64,000 nt of DNA from Latrodectus hesperus. Lineage: Eukaryota; Arthropoda; Arachnida; Araneae; Theridiidae. The notes under the pieces were generated by a model, which did not search any database, was not told where the DNA came from, and saw nothing but the letters and a program-made list of their open reading frames with translations. The position numbers were made by a program, and so were the translations under genes. Below are positions 11,710 through 64,000 of the stretch, piece after piece (within the stretch, counting starts at the first letter, position 1; each line of letters begins with the position of its first letter). Location: the NCBI GenBank assembly GCA_037975125.1, contig JAJQOW010000015.1:374001-438000 (forward strand), read 5' to 3'.

Positions 11710-12963
11710 TTAAAAAATGTTTAATTTTTAAACATAATTTAAAATAAATTAAATATTTTTTACAATTTAAATTTAACTGTAAAAAGGTAGTGATTTGAAT
11801 TTGTTTAAAAACAAGAAATGAAATAATTAAGTATTCTTGCTGTTTCCCTACTATAATAGGTCTTCATGAGATTAAAATTTTCACACAACAAGCTGTAAAA
11901 AATAGTTTACCATATAAAAAATATAGAATAAATTATAGTGAAGTAATAATTCATTTGCAGTAAATCAATTACATGAGTAACATCATTTTTATGATAATTT
12001 ATTATTCATTTGAACAATAACACTTAAAAGTCTTCGTAGTTTTCCATGTTAGTATTAAATCAATTACAAAACTAAGCATAGATTATTACATTAAGTTTTT
12101 TAATTAATTGAGCAGTCACACTGATTTATAAACCAATATACTATGTAGTACATTGTTTTTTATTGGTTGTGGTGATGTTGGGTTGGGTCAACAACCAGAA
12201 AATATCACTAAATCAGTAACATGAATGATATTTGTTCTTAATTAAATCAAATAAAAAAATGTATGCTTTAAAAATTTACTTTGTCTCATTTAATTTAAAT
12301 ATCAAAATAATTTTCTGTATGAAAAATTATAACATTTGAACTCAGGCATATACAAAAATTAATAAGTGTATGATAAAAACATTTCATAACTATGTAATAT
12401 ACAAGAATAACTATGTACAAATCTAGCTTCAATCTGTGATTAATTTAAAATAGAGAAAAAATTTTAACTCTTTGACTTCAAAATAATTCTTATTGAATTG
12501 AGTTTTTAATAATTTGATAATTGTTATAAAATTAATTATTTTATATTAATTATCGAATTACACCAAACTATTATATGGTGAAAAATAATATACTCAAATA
12601 TTTTAAATTTATGTATGTATTCAAATGCTATTATAATTCGTTATAATTGTTAATAACATTAATGCATTTGTGATTTTATTTAAATTTATATCTTAAAATA
12701 TGTAGTTAATTACATTAATTTGATATTCTTAAAATTTACTGTTTGCTAAATAAATATTATTAAAAGTCAAAAACATCTACTAAAATTTTTGATTGTATTA
12801 TTTATTTGTTAAAAGCATAAAAGGAGTACTTTTTTTAAAATAACTACTGATCATTAAAATTTTAAGGAAAGTTTATTTTGAATTTAATATTAATGTTACT
12901 GAGAGTATATTTATTTACTTACATTTCTGATAATATTCATATTATAGTATTTTTACTTCCTAG
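11710..12963. other. AT-rich 5' region directly before the first coding exon
   Basis: No repeat family or coding signal. It is presumably intron within the 5'UTR if the acceptor at 12962-12963 is used. Confidence 0.4.
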
Positions 12964-13033
12964 GTGATATATTTGCTTTTTGAAAATTAATTGCAAGTAT
13001 TTGATTGTTTGTTGACTTCATATTTTATCGATC

Positions 13034-63002
<49,969 letters not shown>

Positions 63003-64000
63003 GTAAGTACTGCTTTGAAGGACGCTAAGGTACGGCATTAATTTTCAAATTTTGATGTTGTTTTTAATACTTTATAGATAGATAGCACCTAGCTTTAGTA
63101 TATGTGCATGAATGCATTGAATTCATTGGTTTTAGTATGATGCATTCTATAGTTGCGCATGCTAGTAGATATGAATTAGCATTTTTAAGTTACGTGGTTT
63201 CATTTTACAGTGGTTGTTACTTAATGTTATCCTCAAAATGTTTTTAATTTTTATTGTGTGTGAAATGTTAAATTCATTTGATACACAACAATTTTTTTTT
63301 GCTTGCTTTTAAAGGTTATGAATTTTTATGTATGTATGTATGTTAAATTTTAAATGTACAATTTCAAATACATGAAGATTAGTTATGAATCTTTTTCATT
63401 TTGATAAGTTAGTTAGATAATTGTTTTAATAATAATACTGAAGTATTGATATATCAGCGCTATTTGGAGATAATCATTTGGTGTTGAAGTTTCTTTTACA
63501 TATATTTAATTTCACATTTCAAATTTAATATTATTGAGCCTTAAAAAACAAAGTCAAATAACTATGATATAATTTATGCAGAATCTTCTTTCTTCTATTT
63601 GAAATTTAAAGAAATATTAATATACTGGTATTAAGTTTTACCTTTAAATATTTTAAAACCTAGTTCATTGTATGACCATAACATTCATTTAAAAAAGACT
63701 TTCACATTTTGATTGTTCCTAGGTGACTAGATTTATCAACTTACATTTGATTCTTATTGCTCATGTGGATTGTGCATTTAAATATAATAATTTAAGATAT
63801 AAATAAATTAGATATAAAAATTATATTAAGTGAAAGACTCTCTTAATGCACTTTACTGCATTGTGTGCAATGATTAAAATAATTTATTTTGTTTTAATTT
63901 CTTTGATTAACTGTTAAAGAAAAATTAATTAAATAAAATATTTTTTGTGTTATGTAAGAATCTTTGTTTATAGTTTTAAATAAAAACAAATTTGATTGTT
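63003..64000 (+). other. PBRM1: Start of polybromo intron 24, incomplete
   Basis: No BAH1 continuation exon was recognised before the window ends. No repeat family seen. Confidence 0.6.

Overview
The window is AT-rich eukaryotic DNA and holds one clearly recognisable host gene on the + strand: the 5' and central part of an orthologue of polybromo-1 (PBRM1/BAF180), the multi-bromodomain subunit of the PBAF (SWI/SNF) chromatin remodeller. I reconstructed 24 coding exons between 13034 and 63002. All junctions are GT-AG with matching phase, and together they give 1031 codons without a stop. The order is a basic N-terminus, six bromodomains, then the start of the first BAH domain. The rest of BAH1, and the BAH2 and HMG box expected from the family, lie beyond the right edge. 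The first coding exon starts just after a plausible 3' splice site (12962-12963), so the promoter and a non-coding exon should lie upstream. A GC-richer patch near 9930-10110 is the best, but weak, candidate.

Layout: 1-12963 is intergenic or 5'-UTR intron with decayed transposons. These include a Tc1 relic, a 32-bp-arm foldback, a 2.54-kb pogo/Tigger element with a LINE fragment nested in it, and a LINE reverse-transcriptase relic beside a SINE. From 13034 to the end is the polybromo gene, about 3.1 kb of exon in 50 kb. Its introns carry Tigger relics in both orientations, a Tc1 relic, LINE fragments, an LTR-type relic, a piggyBac-type element with a SINE inserted in it, a small terminal-inverted-repeat element, at least seven copies of one tRNA-like SINE family, long (TA)n microsatellites and several local duplications.

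Organism: the intron structure, low GC, polybromo sequence and mobile elements (pogo/Tigger, Tc1, piggyBac, Jockey/CR1-like LINEs) point to an arthropod. The repeat style looks chelicerate, possibly spider, but that is an inference from general resemblance. There is no operon, CRISPR array or prokaryotic system. I see no previously undescribed biological system. The most useful novel observations are a possible 30-nt in-frame cassette microexon, tandem in-frame splice donors in the BAH1 region, the altered acetyl-lysine residues of BD1 and BD6, and nested transposons with readable insertion boundaries.
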